A stretch of DNA of 14,639 nt from assembly GCA_965364515.1 (NCBI GenBank), contig CBDTXZ010000064.1:1-14639 (forward strand). Direction: 5' to 3'. This stretch comes from JAHEDH01 sp965364515 (lineage in GTDB: Bacteria > Actinomycetota > Acidimicrobiia > Spongiisociales > ZC4RG35). The notes under the pieces are model-generated. The model made no database searches. It saw only the letters and a program-made list of their open reading frames with translations, and was not told the DNA's origin. Shown in pieces: positions 1 through 5,262 of the stretch (its first letter is position 1; each line of letters starts with the position of its first letter). A program made the translations under genes and the position numbers.

Positions 1-435
1 CAAACCTCGCGAGACGGCGACTCCGAGGCGGAGCATGTCCTCGTCCGTCGCTTCACCGATCGACGCTGCCACCTCATCGCCGACCGCGAGCCAGGGATCC
101 GTGAGCCCTTCCCCACCGGTGGCGGCGACACACTCGAAGAACAATCGCACGAAGGACCGCAGTTCGGGCGCAGACACCTGCGCCCACAGGAGTCGGATCA
201 GGTCGGCGGCACTCTCGGCCCGAGCAGCCATCTCTACGAGGGCGCGGCGCTGATCTGCTTCGACCCGCTCCACGATCGCCGCCACGAGGCCGGCACGCGA
301 TTCGAAGTGGTAGAGCAGCATCCGATGGCTGGTGTCGGCCGCCTCAGCCAGCTCGCGCAGGCTCCGATCGGCGAGGCCGTTGGACGCCGCCTCGGCGATC
401 ACCCGGTCGAGCAGAGCTTCACGTGCGTCGGACAC
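1..435 (-). CDS. TetR/AcrR-family transcriptional regulator (C-terminus outside window)
   Basis: The minus strand is open from a GTG at 433-435 to the window edge, giving 145 residues with no stop, so the C-terminal part is missing. The N-terminus has the TetR helix-turn-helix layout: an initial helix (EALLDRVIAEAA), then residues of the type LRELAEAADTSHRMLLYHFESRAGLVAAIVERV, where the recognition helix ends in the typical LYHF followed by a short helix. The rest is helical, as expected of the ligand-binding domain. No clear SD precedes the GTG, so the start is tentative. The gene is divergent from the SRPBCC gene at 507, and two palindromes that fit TetR operators lie in the 71 bp between them. 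By analogy with divergent TetR pairs it probably represses the neighbour and itself in response to a small ligand. The ligand cannot be read from the sequence. Confidence 0.88.
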   Translation of the reverse strand, partial: MSDAREALLDRVIAEAASNGLADRSLRELAEAADTSHRMLLYHFESRAGLVAAIVERVEADQRRALVEMAARAESAADLIRLLWAQVSAPELRSFVRLFFECVAATGGEGLTDPWLAVGDEVAASIGEATDEDMLRLGVAVSRGL

Positions 436-457
436 GATGCACAGTCTAGACGAAGCC

Positions 458-473
458 TGTACCATGTGGTACA
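458..473. promoter_or_regulatory. Putative TetR operator 1
   Basis: The 16-bp imperfect palindrome TGTACCATGTGGTACA has 7-bp arms (TGTACCA/TGGTACA) around a 2-bp centre. It lies 22 bp upstream of the tetR-type start and 33 bp upstream of the SRPBCC start codon. The same six-base half-sites recur in the second palindrome at 480-495. Size and symmetry suit a TetR dimer; binding by the adjacent regulator is inferred from position. Confidence 0.65.
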
Positions 474-479
474 GTCTCG

Positions 480-495
480 TGTACCGACTGGTACA
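480..495. promoter_or_regulatory. Putative TetR operator 2, abutting the SRPBCC ribosome-binding site
   Basis: TGTACCGACTGGTACA repeats the TGTACC-N4-GGTACA pattern of operator 1, with its centre 22 bp away, about two helical turns. Its last base is the first base of the SD AAGGAGG (495-501), six bases before the ATG at 507. A repressor bound here would block the downstream promoter or early elongation. No convincing -10/-35 pair could be assigned in this short gap. Confidence 0.65.
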
Positions 496-506
496 AGGAG
501 GAAGAC

Positions 507-926
507 ATGAGGATCGAGCACACCATCGACATCGCCGCAACCCCTGAACGGGTCTGGGAGCTCACGCTCGACATCGAGTCGTGGCCCCGATACACCCCGA
601 CGATGGACTCGGTGGAGCGGCTCGACAGCGGGCCGCTGGCCGTCGGGGCGCGGGCCCGCATCAAGCAACCCGGGCAGCGGGCAAAGGTCTGGACGGTCGC
701 ACAGCTGGAGGACGAAAAGGCATTCGCCTGGGGCACTCGAGCTTTCGGGATGACGATGACCGGCGGCCACTACCTCACAGCCACCGTGGACGGCACCACT
801 CAGACGCTGGCCATCGAGCTCGACGGGCCGATGGCGCCGCTACTCGGTCCACTGCTCAAGCGCCCCATCCTCTCGGCGATCACGAAGGAGAACGAGGGCT
901 TCAAGTCCGCCGCCGAGGCGAGCTGA
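507..926 (+). CDS. SRPBCC (START-like/polyketide cyclase) family protein
   Basis: This 139-residue protein has an SRPBCC fold signature. The opening MRIEHTIDIAATPERVWELT with DIESWPRYTP is the classic first strand plus two helices of the family. It is followed by alternating strands (ARIKQPGQRAKVWTVAQLED, FAWGTRAFGMTMTGGHYL) and a long C-terminal helix (LLGPLLKRPILSAITKENEGFKSA). Such proteins enclose a hydrophobic pocket and bind, cyclise or hydrolyse lipophilic molecules; the specific ligand is not evident. The length is normal for the single-domain family. The start is supported by AAGGAGG at 495-501. It is divergent from the TetR gene and probably its regulatory target, perhaps also binding the ligand the regulator senses. 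Transcription probably ends at the hairpin at 946-971. Confidence 0.85.
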   Translation: MRIEHTIDIAATPERVWELTLDIESWPRYTPTMDSVERLDSGPLAVGARARIKQPGQRAKVWTVAQLEDEKAFAWGTRAFGMTMTGGHYLTATVDGTTQTLAIELDGPMAPLLGPLLKRPILSAITKENEGFKSAAEAS

Positions 927-945
927 AGTCGATCTCGGAACGCGT

Positions 946-971
946 TCAGGCGGGGCCGCCGCCCCGCCTGA
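946..971. terminator. Bidirectional terminator hairpin between convergent genes
   Basis: A perfect 11-bp inverted repeat (TCAGGCGGGGC and GCCCCGCCTGA) encloses a 4-base CGCC loop. It begins 20 bases after the SRPBCC stop and lies 34 bases past the protease stop on the other strand, so it can serve both genes. Neither side has a U-tract, as is common for hairpin terminators in high-GC actinobacteria. Confidence 0.75.
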
Positions 972-1004
972 TGGATTCAATCACTGACGGGTCGAGCGTA
1001 TGGG

Positions 1005-2723
1005 TCAGTCCCAGCGGAGGCCGGTCCAGTTGGATCCGCTCCAACTGGTGCCGGACCAGGAGAGACCGCTCCAGCTCAGACCCGACCAGGACAGCCCGTT
1101 CCAGGTCTTGCCAGACCAGGACAGCCCGCTCCAGCTCAGACCGGACCAGGAGAGGCCGGACCAACTGGTGCCGGTCCAGGAGAGACCCGACCACGACGTG
1201 CCCGACCAGGAGGTGCCCGACCAGGAGGTGCCGTTCCAGTCGCCCCCGTTCCAAAGCGTTTCGGTCGGCACGAGCACGTCCTCGCACACCGTCACCGCAT
1301 CCTTGCCCCTGCCTTCCTTCCAGCAGCTGGTCTGCCACTCGTTGAAGCCGATCCACGGGTTCCCCATGATGTCCTGTTCACCGGCGAGGACGACGCCGTC
1401 CATCTCGAGGTGATCGCTGCCGCGTGACGCCTCGAGCGATCCGGAACCGTCGGACTCGACGTGAGTCTGGGTGGCTCCGGACACGTTGATCTTCTTGCCC
1501 CTCGCCACGAAGCCGAGGTCGACGACACCTGCGCCCTGGCAGGCGCTGGACACGCCGGTCATCGGGGAAGCATTGTCGGTCAGCAGCTTCTTGACCTCGT
1601 CGGGCGTGAGGCCTCGGTCTCGCTGAAGGAGGACCGCAGCAGCACCCGAGACGACGGCGGCCGCTTGGCTGGTCCCCGAGCCGAGCATGTAGTTGGCGCC
1701 AACCCGAGCTTCGGGATGGTTGTCATCCGCAAAGGAGCCGGGCACCCGCAGGCTGGTGATCGACTTTCCGGGAGCGACGAGGTCGACGGTGCGGTCGGTT
1801 CCACAGTTCGAGTAGTCGGAGACCCGGTCGTAGTGAATGAAGGAGTTGGACGACACGTTGGTATCGCCGTACTGGGCGGACCCGACCGCGATGACATACG
1901 GGTCGTAGGCAGGATTGCGTAGCGGAGCGGCGTTGCCGTCGTTACCGGCAGCCACCACCACCACGATCCCCGCTTTCCAGGCCCTCTCGACCGCCTGAGC
2001 CAGCGGATCGACCTCATAGGGTTGGACCGAGTCGGTGCCGTAGGCGAGGTTGAGAACCCGGATGTTCATCCCCTGGGAGTACCGATGCTGCACGACCCAG
2101 TCGACGGCGGAGATCACCTGTGAGACGTCGACGGCACCGTCGTAGGAGCCGACCTTGATGCTGACGATCTCGGCGTCGGGGGCGATGCCGAGGAACTTGT
2201 CCTTCGACTGGTGGGTGTAGTCATCCCGCACGTCCGACGCCTTGCCGGCGATGATCCCGGCCAGATGCGTGCCGTGGCCATACGAGTCGAGGTAATGCCG
2301 ATCGGGATTCTGCGATTCGAACGAGAGGTCGGGACCGTTGATCACCTTGCCGGCATGCAACATGCCCTCGACGGGGGCGACGCCGGTGTCGATCACCGCC
2401 ACCTGGATCCCCAGACCCGAATAGCCGGCATTCCAGGCGTCGTCGACATTCAGTGAGCGGGCGATCGAGTACAGCGACCCCGGATACTCGGTGAAGTCGA
2501 CATTCGTGAGCACCGAGGAGTCTTCCCAACCGGCCGCGGTGGTGTCCTGCGTCGTCAGCTCTCCCGACCAGCCCGATGTCACGTGACCGGCCTGAGCAGG
2601 TGCAGGAGCGAGGGCCGCCGCAGCAAACAGCGACATCATGAGCGCGAGGAACGCCAACAGCACGGACGGCGATGAACGCGTGTGACGGTCGATCCACCCG
2701 AGCCGCCGATTCTCGGTGGTCAT
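1005..2723 (-). CDS. Secreted S8 (subtilisin-like) serine protease with C-terminal W-x4 repeat tail
   Basis: The protein has 572 residues. Residues 1-45 form a signal peptide: a basic start, a hydrophobic run (VLLAFLALMMSLFAAAALA) and an AQA-type cleavage site. The peptidase domain spans about 95-405, with the triad Asp112 (VIDTG), His150 (YGHGTHLAG) and Ser352 (GSGTSQAAA), and the oxyanion Asn261 (AAGNDGN). There is no obvious long propeptide, only about 45 residues between the signal and the domain. After a linker with Cys467 and Cys480, residues 491-571 are sixteen pentapeptides of the form W-(S/N/T)-G-x-x, mostly WSGLS or WSGTS, ending in WD. The ATG at 2721-2723 has SD AGGAGG at 2732-2737. 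It is secreted and presumably digests extracellular or surface protein; the tail may anchor it or bind a partner, but that is inference. It lies 130 bp downstream of the TfoX-like gene on the same strand and is convergent with the SRPBCC gene. Confidence 0.93.
   Translation of the reverse strand: MTTENRRLGWIDRHTRSSPSVLLAFLALMMSLFAAAALAPAPAQAGHVTSGWSGELTTQDTTAAGWEDSSVLTNVDFTEYPGSLYSIARSLNVDDAWNAGYSGLGIQVAVIDTGVAPVEGMLHAGKVINGPDLSFESQNPDRHYLDSYGHGTHLAGIIAGKASDVRDDYTHQSKDKFLGIAPDAEIVSIKVGSYDGAVDVSQVISAVDWVVQHRYSQGMNIRVLNLAYGTDSVQPYEVDPLAQAVERAWKAGIVVVVAAGNDGNAAPLRNPAYDPYVIAVGSAQYGDTNVSSNSFIHYDRVSDYSNCGTDRTVDLVAPGKSITSLRVPGSFADDNHPEARVGANYMLGSGTSQAAAVVSGAAAVLLQRDRGLTPDEVKKLLTDNASPMTGVSSACQGAGVVDLGFVARGKKINVSGATQTHVESDGSGSLEASRGSDHLEMDGVVLAGEQDIMGNPWIGFNEWQTSCWKEGRGKDAVTVCEDVLVPTETLWNGGDWNGTSWSGTSWSGTSWSGLSWTGTSWSGLSWSGLSWSGLSWSGKTWNGLSWSGLSWSGLSWSGTSWSGSNWTGLRWD
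1008..1253 (-). repeat. 15-bp coding tandem repeat encoding W-x4 pentapeptides
   Basis: Sixteen 15-bp units, each starting with TGG on the coding strand (CCA on the plus strand), encode the protease tail. Codons for the shared Ser, Gly and Leu/Thr vary between units (TCC, TCG, AGC; GGC, GGT, GGG), so this is an old repeat kept by selection on protein rather than a fresh expansion. A 60-bp higher-order register is visible: positions 1041-1067 and 1161-1187 match at 26 of 27 bases, and the block around 1068-1090 recurs at 1128-1150. Confidence 0.9.
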
Positions 2724-2744
2724 GCTGCTTGCCTCCTGCTCTAT

Positions 2745-2773
2745 TACCTACGTAGGCCCCTTCATTGAGACAA
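2745..2773 (-). promoter_or_regulatory. Possible promoter with embedded palindrome for the S8 protease
   Basis: On the minus strand TTGTCT (2768-2773) is followed after 17 bases by TAGGTA (2745-2750), which would start transcription just before the SD at 2732-2737 and give a very short leader. A perfect 10-bp palindrome, CCTACGTAGG (2747-2756), overlaps the -10 and the spacer and could be an operator. The match to consensus is modest. Confidence 0.3.
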
Positions 2774-2853
2774 TCGGCAATCGACGGATCAAAACCTGAG
2801 CACCATTCCAGACTGCACCGATGGACTAGTGCTGCGTCGCCGGCAGAGACCGA

Positions 2854-3204
2854 TCACTTCGGGTCGAAGGTGCCGACCCACTCGTAGCTGCGGTCGAGCC
2901 ATCCGACCAGCGCATCGAGATCTGCGAAGAGCTCTGCGGGGATCGCCACATATCCGCGCATCACGCTCCCGTATTGCATGACAGGCTCGGTCGAGTGGCT
3001 CTTCCCGTATTCGTCGATCAGCTCCTCGGAGAGCCGGAGCGCCATCGTCCCGTCACGGTCGAGGAAGCTGAACATGTGTCCATTGCGCGAGGTGTACGGA
3101 TTCTTGGCACCCTTCACCTCCGCATCTCCGGAGCAGGCAGCTACGACTTCTCGATATCGCTCGAGCGCCTCGGGCGGACCTGGGTAGTCGGATCCTCCTG
3201 GCAT
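2854..3204 (-). CDS. Small TfoX/Sxy-like (MmcQ/YjbR-type) hypothetical protein
   Basis: The protein has 116 residues, no signal peptide and no membrane segment. An N-terminal helix (PEALERYREVVAAC) is followed by NPYTSRNGHMFSFLDRDGTMALRLSEE, in which a strand pair carries the M-F-x-F then M-A-L-R-L pattern seen in TfoX N-terminal-type proteins. After that come VMQYGSVMRGYVAIPAEL and a helix ending in SYEWVGTFDPK. I recognise the pattern from proteins annotated as TfoX/Sxy family in soil bacteria; their function is not established, and competence control as in gamma-proteobacteria should not be assumed. The start at 3202-3204 has SD GGAGG at 3211-3215. It is divergent from the YgjP-like gene and upstream of the protease, but the 130-bp gap makes co-transcription uncertain. 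Confidence 0.7.
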   Translation of the reverse strand: MPGGSDYPGPPEALERYREVVAACSGDAEVKGAKNPYTSRNGHMFSFLDRDGTMALRLSEELIDEYGKSHSTEPVMQYGSVMRGYVAIPAELFADLDALVGWLDRSYEWVGTFDPK

Positions 3205-3294
3205 GTTCGACCTCCGTCCGCGACGACAGATTCCGAAGGTAGCGGAGCGAAGACACCACTTGCCGGTGCAGGGATCACGTTCTCGTCACACGCG

Positions 3295-3306
3295 CACCGT
3301 ACGGTG
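3295..3306. promoter_or_regulatory. 12-bp perfect palindrome before the YgjP-like gene
   Basis: CACCGTACGGTG is a perfect palindrome ending five bases before the ATG at 3312, in the place where an SD would be. It is either an operator in the 107-bp divergent intergenic region or part of a promoter for a leaderless transcript (TACGGT at 3300-3305 resembles a -10). Chance is possible for one 12-bp palindrome in this length of sequence. Confidence 0.35.
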
Positions 3307-3311
3307 TTCCC

Positions 3312-3824
3312 ATGCCGAACAGTCCTGCTCCGCTCCCTATCGAGATCATCCGCAGTCCACGCCGCAAGAAGACGGTCCAGGCGAGGGTGATGAACGGCAC
3401 CATCGTTGTCAGAGTGCCTGCCGGACTCGACAGTGCCGAGGAGACCCGCCTGGTCGCCTCGATCGTGCGGAAGGTGTCACGCAAAATCGGAGCGGGTGAC
3501 ATCGACCTGTCGGTGCGGGCACGGCGCCTCGCCGAGAGGTTCGGGCTTCCAGAGCCGACTTCGATCTCATGGTCTCAGCGGCAGAACACCCGATGGGGAT
3601 CCTGTACCGCGTCCGATGGATCGATTCGCATCTCGAGCCGTCTGGAGACCGTCCCCGACTTCGTTCTCGACTTCGTCATCGTCCACGAGCTCGTCCACCT
3701 CCGGGTCGCCGGCCATGGTCCGTCCTTCCAGGCATTGATGCAACGCTATCCCGAGGCGGAACGAGCGACCGGTTACCTCATGGCGCTGAGCCACCACGCC
3801 GATACGGCGTCCGCCGAGGCATGA
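3312..3824 (+). CDS. YgjP/SprT-like zinc metallopeptidase-type protein (DUF45)
   Basis: The protein has 170 residues. The N-terminal part (residues 8-40, PIEIIRSPRRKKTVQARV then IVVRVPAGL) matches the basic strand-rich start of the YgjP family. The hallmark SWSQRQNTRWGSCTA (86-100, with the W-G-S-C motif) is followed by the zinc site HELVH (125-129) with a third ligand at His135 (AGHGPSF). All expected metal ligands and the catalytic Glu126 are present. It is shorter than E. coli YgjP-type proteins of about 230 residues; the shortening lies between the N-terminal strands and WGSC. Family members are putative cytosolic metallopeptidases of unknown substrate. No SD is visible, so translation may be leaderless or start atypically. 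The DUF1295 gene begins 36 bp downstream on the same strand. Confidence 0.85.
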   Translation: MPNSPAPLPIEIIRSPRRKKTVQARVMNGTIVVRVPAGLDSAEETRLVASIVRKVSRKIGAGDIDLSVRARRLAERFGLPEPTSISWSQRQNTRWGSCTASDGSIRISSRLETVPDFVLDFVIVHELVHLRVAGHGPSFQALMQRYPEAERATGYLMALSHHADTASAEA

Positions 3825-3831
3825 GACTTCG

Positions 3832-3855
3832 CTGCCTGATTCTCGAGTGAGGCAG
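3832..3855 (+). promoter_or_regulatory. Inverted repeat covering the DUF1295 ribosome-binding region
   Basis: CTGCCT (3832-3837) pairs with AGGCAG (3850-3855) across a 12-base loop that contains the small palindrome CTCGAG. It starts eight bases after the preceding stop codon and includes the GAGG that could act as SD for the GTG at 3861. It may be a weak terminator or a translational attenuator; six base pairs is thin support. Confidence 0.3.
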
Positions 3856-3860
3856 ATAGG

Positions 3861-4745
3861 GTGACGGCCATGGACGAGAACGCTCGCAGGTCAGTCATCG
3901 GAATCATCGCGGCCGTCACCATCGGAACGCTGGTGTCGTGGGCAGGCAGTGACGGCAGCGTCGCGGTGGGCGCTTTCCCGGTGTTTGCACTCTGCGGCCT
4001 GCTTGCGTACGCCGTCAACTGGCTGGTGTTCATCCCGTCCAACGCCGCCAGGACCGAGAAGTACTACGACCTGACGGGGAGCGCCACCTACATCTCGGTC
4101 ACGCTGGTCGCCGTCCTGCTGAGCGACGACCTCGACGCCCGCGCACTGATCGTTGCCGCGATGGTCGCAGTCTGGGCAGCCAGGCTCGGGACCTTTCTGT
4201 TCCGACGGATCTCACGCGACGGGAAGGACGGCCGCTTCGACGAGATCAAGACAGACCCGCTGCGGTTCTTCATGACGTGGACGATCCAGGGGCTGTGGGT
4301 GCTGCTGACTGCTGCGGCCGCCTGGGCGATCATCACAGGGGACGATCGCCAGGATCTGGGGTGGGTGGCCTTCGTCGGGATCGCCATCTGGCTGGCGGGG
4401 TTCGCGATCGAGGTCGTCGCCGACCGCCAGAAGTCGGCCTTCAGGAAGGACCCCTCCAACAAAGGCAGGTTCATCAGCAGCGGGCTGTGGGCATGGTCCC
4501 GTCACCCCAACTACTTCGGTGAGATCACACTCTGGACCGGCGTCGCCATCATGGCCGTTCCCATCCTCTCCGGCTGGCGCTGGGTGGTCCTCATCTCTCC
4601 GGTGTTCGTCTATCTCCTCATCACTCGAATCAGCGGAGTCCCGATGCTCGAGAAGCGAGCAGACGAGCGGTGGGGCGGCGATCCCGACTACGAGCTGTAC
4701 AAGGACAGGACTCCCGTGTTGATGCTCCGCCCGCCGCGACCCTGA
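3861..4745 (+). CDS. DUF1295 (steroid 5-alpha-reductase-like) integral membrane protein
   Basis: The protein has 294 residues from the GTG at 3861, or 291 from an ATG at 3870; both have weak SD-like sequence, GAGG at 3849-3852 for the first. It is very hydrophobic, with about six to seven membrane segments, beginning SVIGIIAAVTIGTLVSWAG and VFALCGLLAYAVNWLVF. The C-terminal half carries the family signature: GRFISSGLWAWSRHPNYFGE, where RHPNYxGE is the conserved cofactor-side motif, then a membrane pair and GVPMLEKRADERWGGDPDYELYKDRTPVLM. The family is related to ICMT and steroid reductases. Most bacterial members have no known substrate, so a steroid role should not be inferred. The cytoplasmic loop RISRDGKDGRFDEIKTDPLRF is also typical. 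It probably shares a transcript with the upstream metallopeptidase-type gene and ends at the hairpin at 4772-4793. Confidence 0.88.
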   Translation: MTAMDENARRSVIGIIAAVTIGTLVSWAGSDGSVAVGAFPVFALCGLLAYAVNWLVFIPSNAARTEKYYDLTGSATYISVTLVAVLLSDDLDARALIVAAMVAVWAARLGTFLFRRISRDGKDGRFDEIKTDPLRFFMTWTIQGLWVLLTAAAAWAIITGDDRQDLGWVAFVGIAIWLAGFAIEVVADRQKSAFRKDPSNKGRFISSGLWAWSRHPNYFGEITLWTGVAIMAVPILSGWRWVVLISPVFVYLLITRISGVPMLEKRADERWGGDPDYELYKDRTPVLMLRPPRP

Positions 4746-4771
4746 ATCGACGCGTTTCTCACGGGGCACAT

Positions 4772-4793
4772 CGCCGGCGACAGCTCGCCGGCG
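4772..4793. terminator. Hairpin terminator after the DUF1295 gene
   Basis: A perfect 9-bp stem (CGCCGGCGA and TCGCCGGCG) has a CAGC tetraloop and begins 26 bases after the stop codon. ACA at 4768-4770 can pair with TGT at 4794-4796 past a one-base bulge. No U-tract follows. Confidence 0.7.
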
Positions 4794-4816
4794 TGTCGCC
4801 ATCTCGTGCAGAATCT

Positions 4817-5119
4817 TCACTCTGCGTGCGCGTGAGGATCGAGTGGGATGGTCGGCGTGTCACCCGCCCTTTCGCTGATGGCGGCGAGCTCGGCAACGGC
4901 CCGTGTCCACAACAGATGCGCTCCCATGACCTGAGCGGTCGAACAAGCAAGCTCGAGACACGCTCTTGCCGCATCGACATCCCCGAGCGCAGCGAACGCT
5001 CTCCCCTGCTCGATGCGCAGAACCACTCCAGTGAGCGATTCACCCGATGCCTCGACCTCGACGAGTCCCCGCTCCGTCACCACGACGCCTCGTTCGGGCC
5101 GGCCCGCCTGGCGTTCTCA
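4817..5119 (-). pseudogene. Decayed TPR-like C-terminal fragment
   Basis: From a GTG at 5083 to a stop at 4817 the minus strand encodes 88 residues whose core (SLTGVVLRIEQGRAFAALG, DVDAARACLELACSTAQVMG, then HLLWTRAVAELAAIS) reads as paired amphipathic helices of TPR type. Similar helices form the C-terminus of large LuxR-, BTAD- or cyclase-type regulators. The same frame stays protein-like for 12 codons before the GTG, up to an in-frame TGA at 5117-5119, and a neighbouring frame reads IAAENARRAG just upstream. A frameshift or stop has therefore probably broken an older gene. Codons such as AGA, TGT, TTG and GGA are commoner here than in neighbouring genes, as expected in decay. No SD precedes the GTG. 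A short live gene remains possible. Confidence 0.35.
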
Positions 5120-5262
5120 GCGGCAATCGACCGGTTCTGTACCCGGCTGCGAGACACTCGGGCGCTCGACTGACATCACCGCGCTGTTTGATCCATGCCG
5201 TTCCCCCCGCCTCTCGGACGTCGAACCGGTTGACCTCCGGCCAAGCCGGCTCGGCGCCTTCC

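Larger units (their letters stand above)
4746..5262. other. Gene-poor interval between DUF1295 and SulP genes
   Basis: This 517-bp stretch lies between two converging genes. It holds a strong hairpin at 4772-4793, a decayed TPR-like coding fragment on the minus strand (about 4817-5119), a small CCGGC-CAA-GCCGG inverted repeat at 5237-5249 that could end SulP transcription, and an AACCGGTT palindrome at 5225-5232. I see no intact gene, RNA gene or mobile-element end. Confidence 0.6.

Noticed and set aside
1008..1253. CRISPR-like array
   Set aside because: The 15-bp units are contiguous, in frame and coding; there are no spacers.
1000..1413. Plus-strand frame with Gln/Pro repeats (PDQE-type) over the protease tail
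   Set aside because: It is the reverse reading of the W-x4 repeat. It has no SD, and the minus-strand frame is a clear S8 protease.
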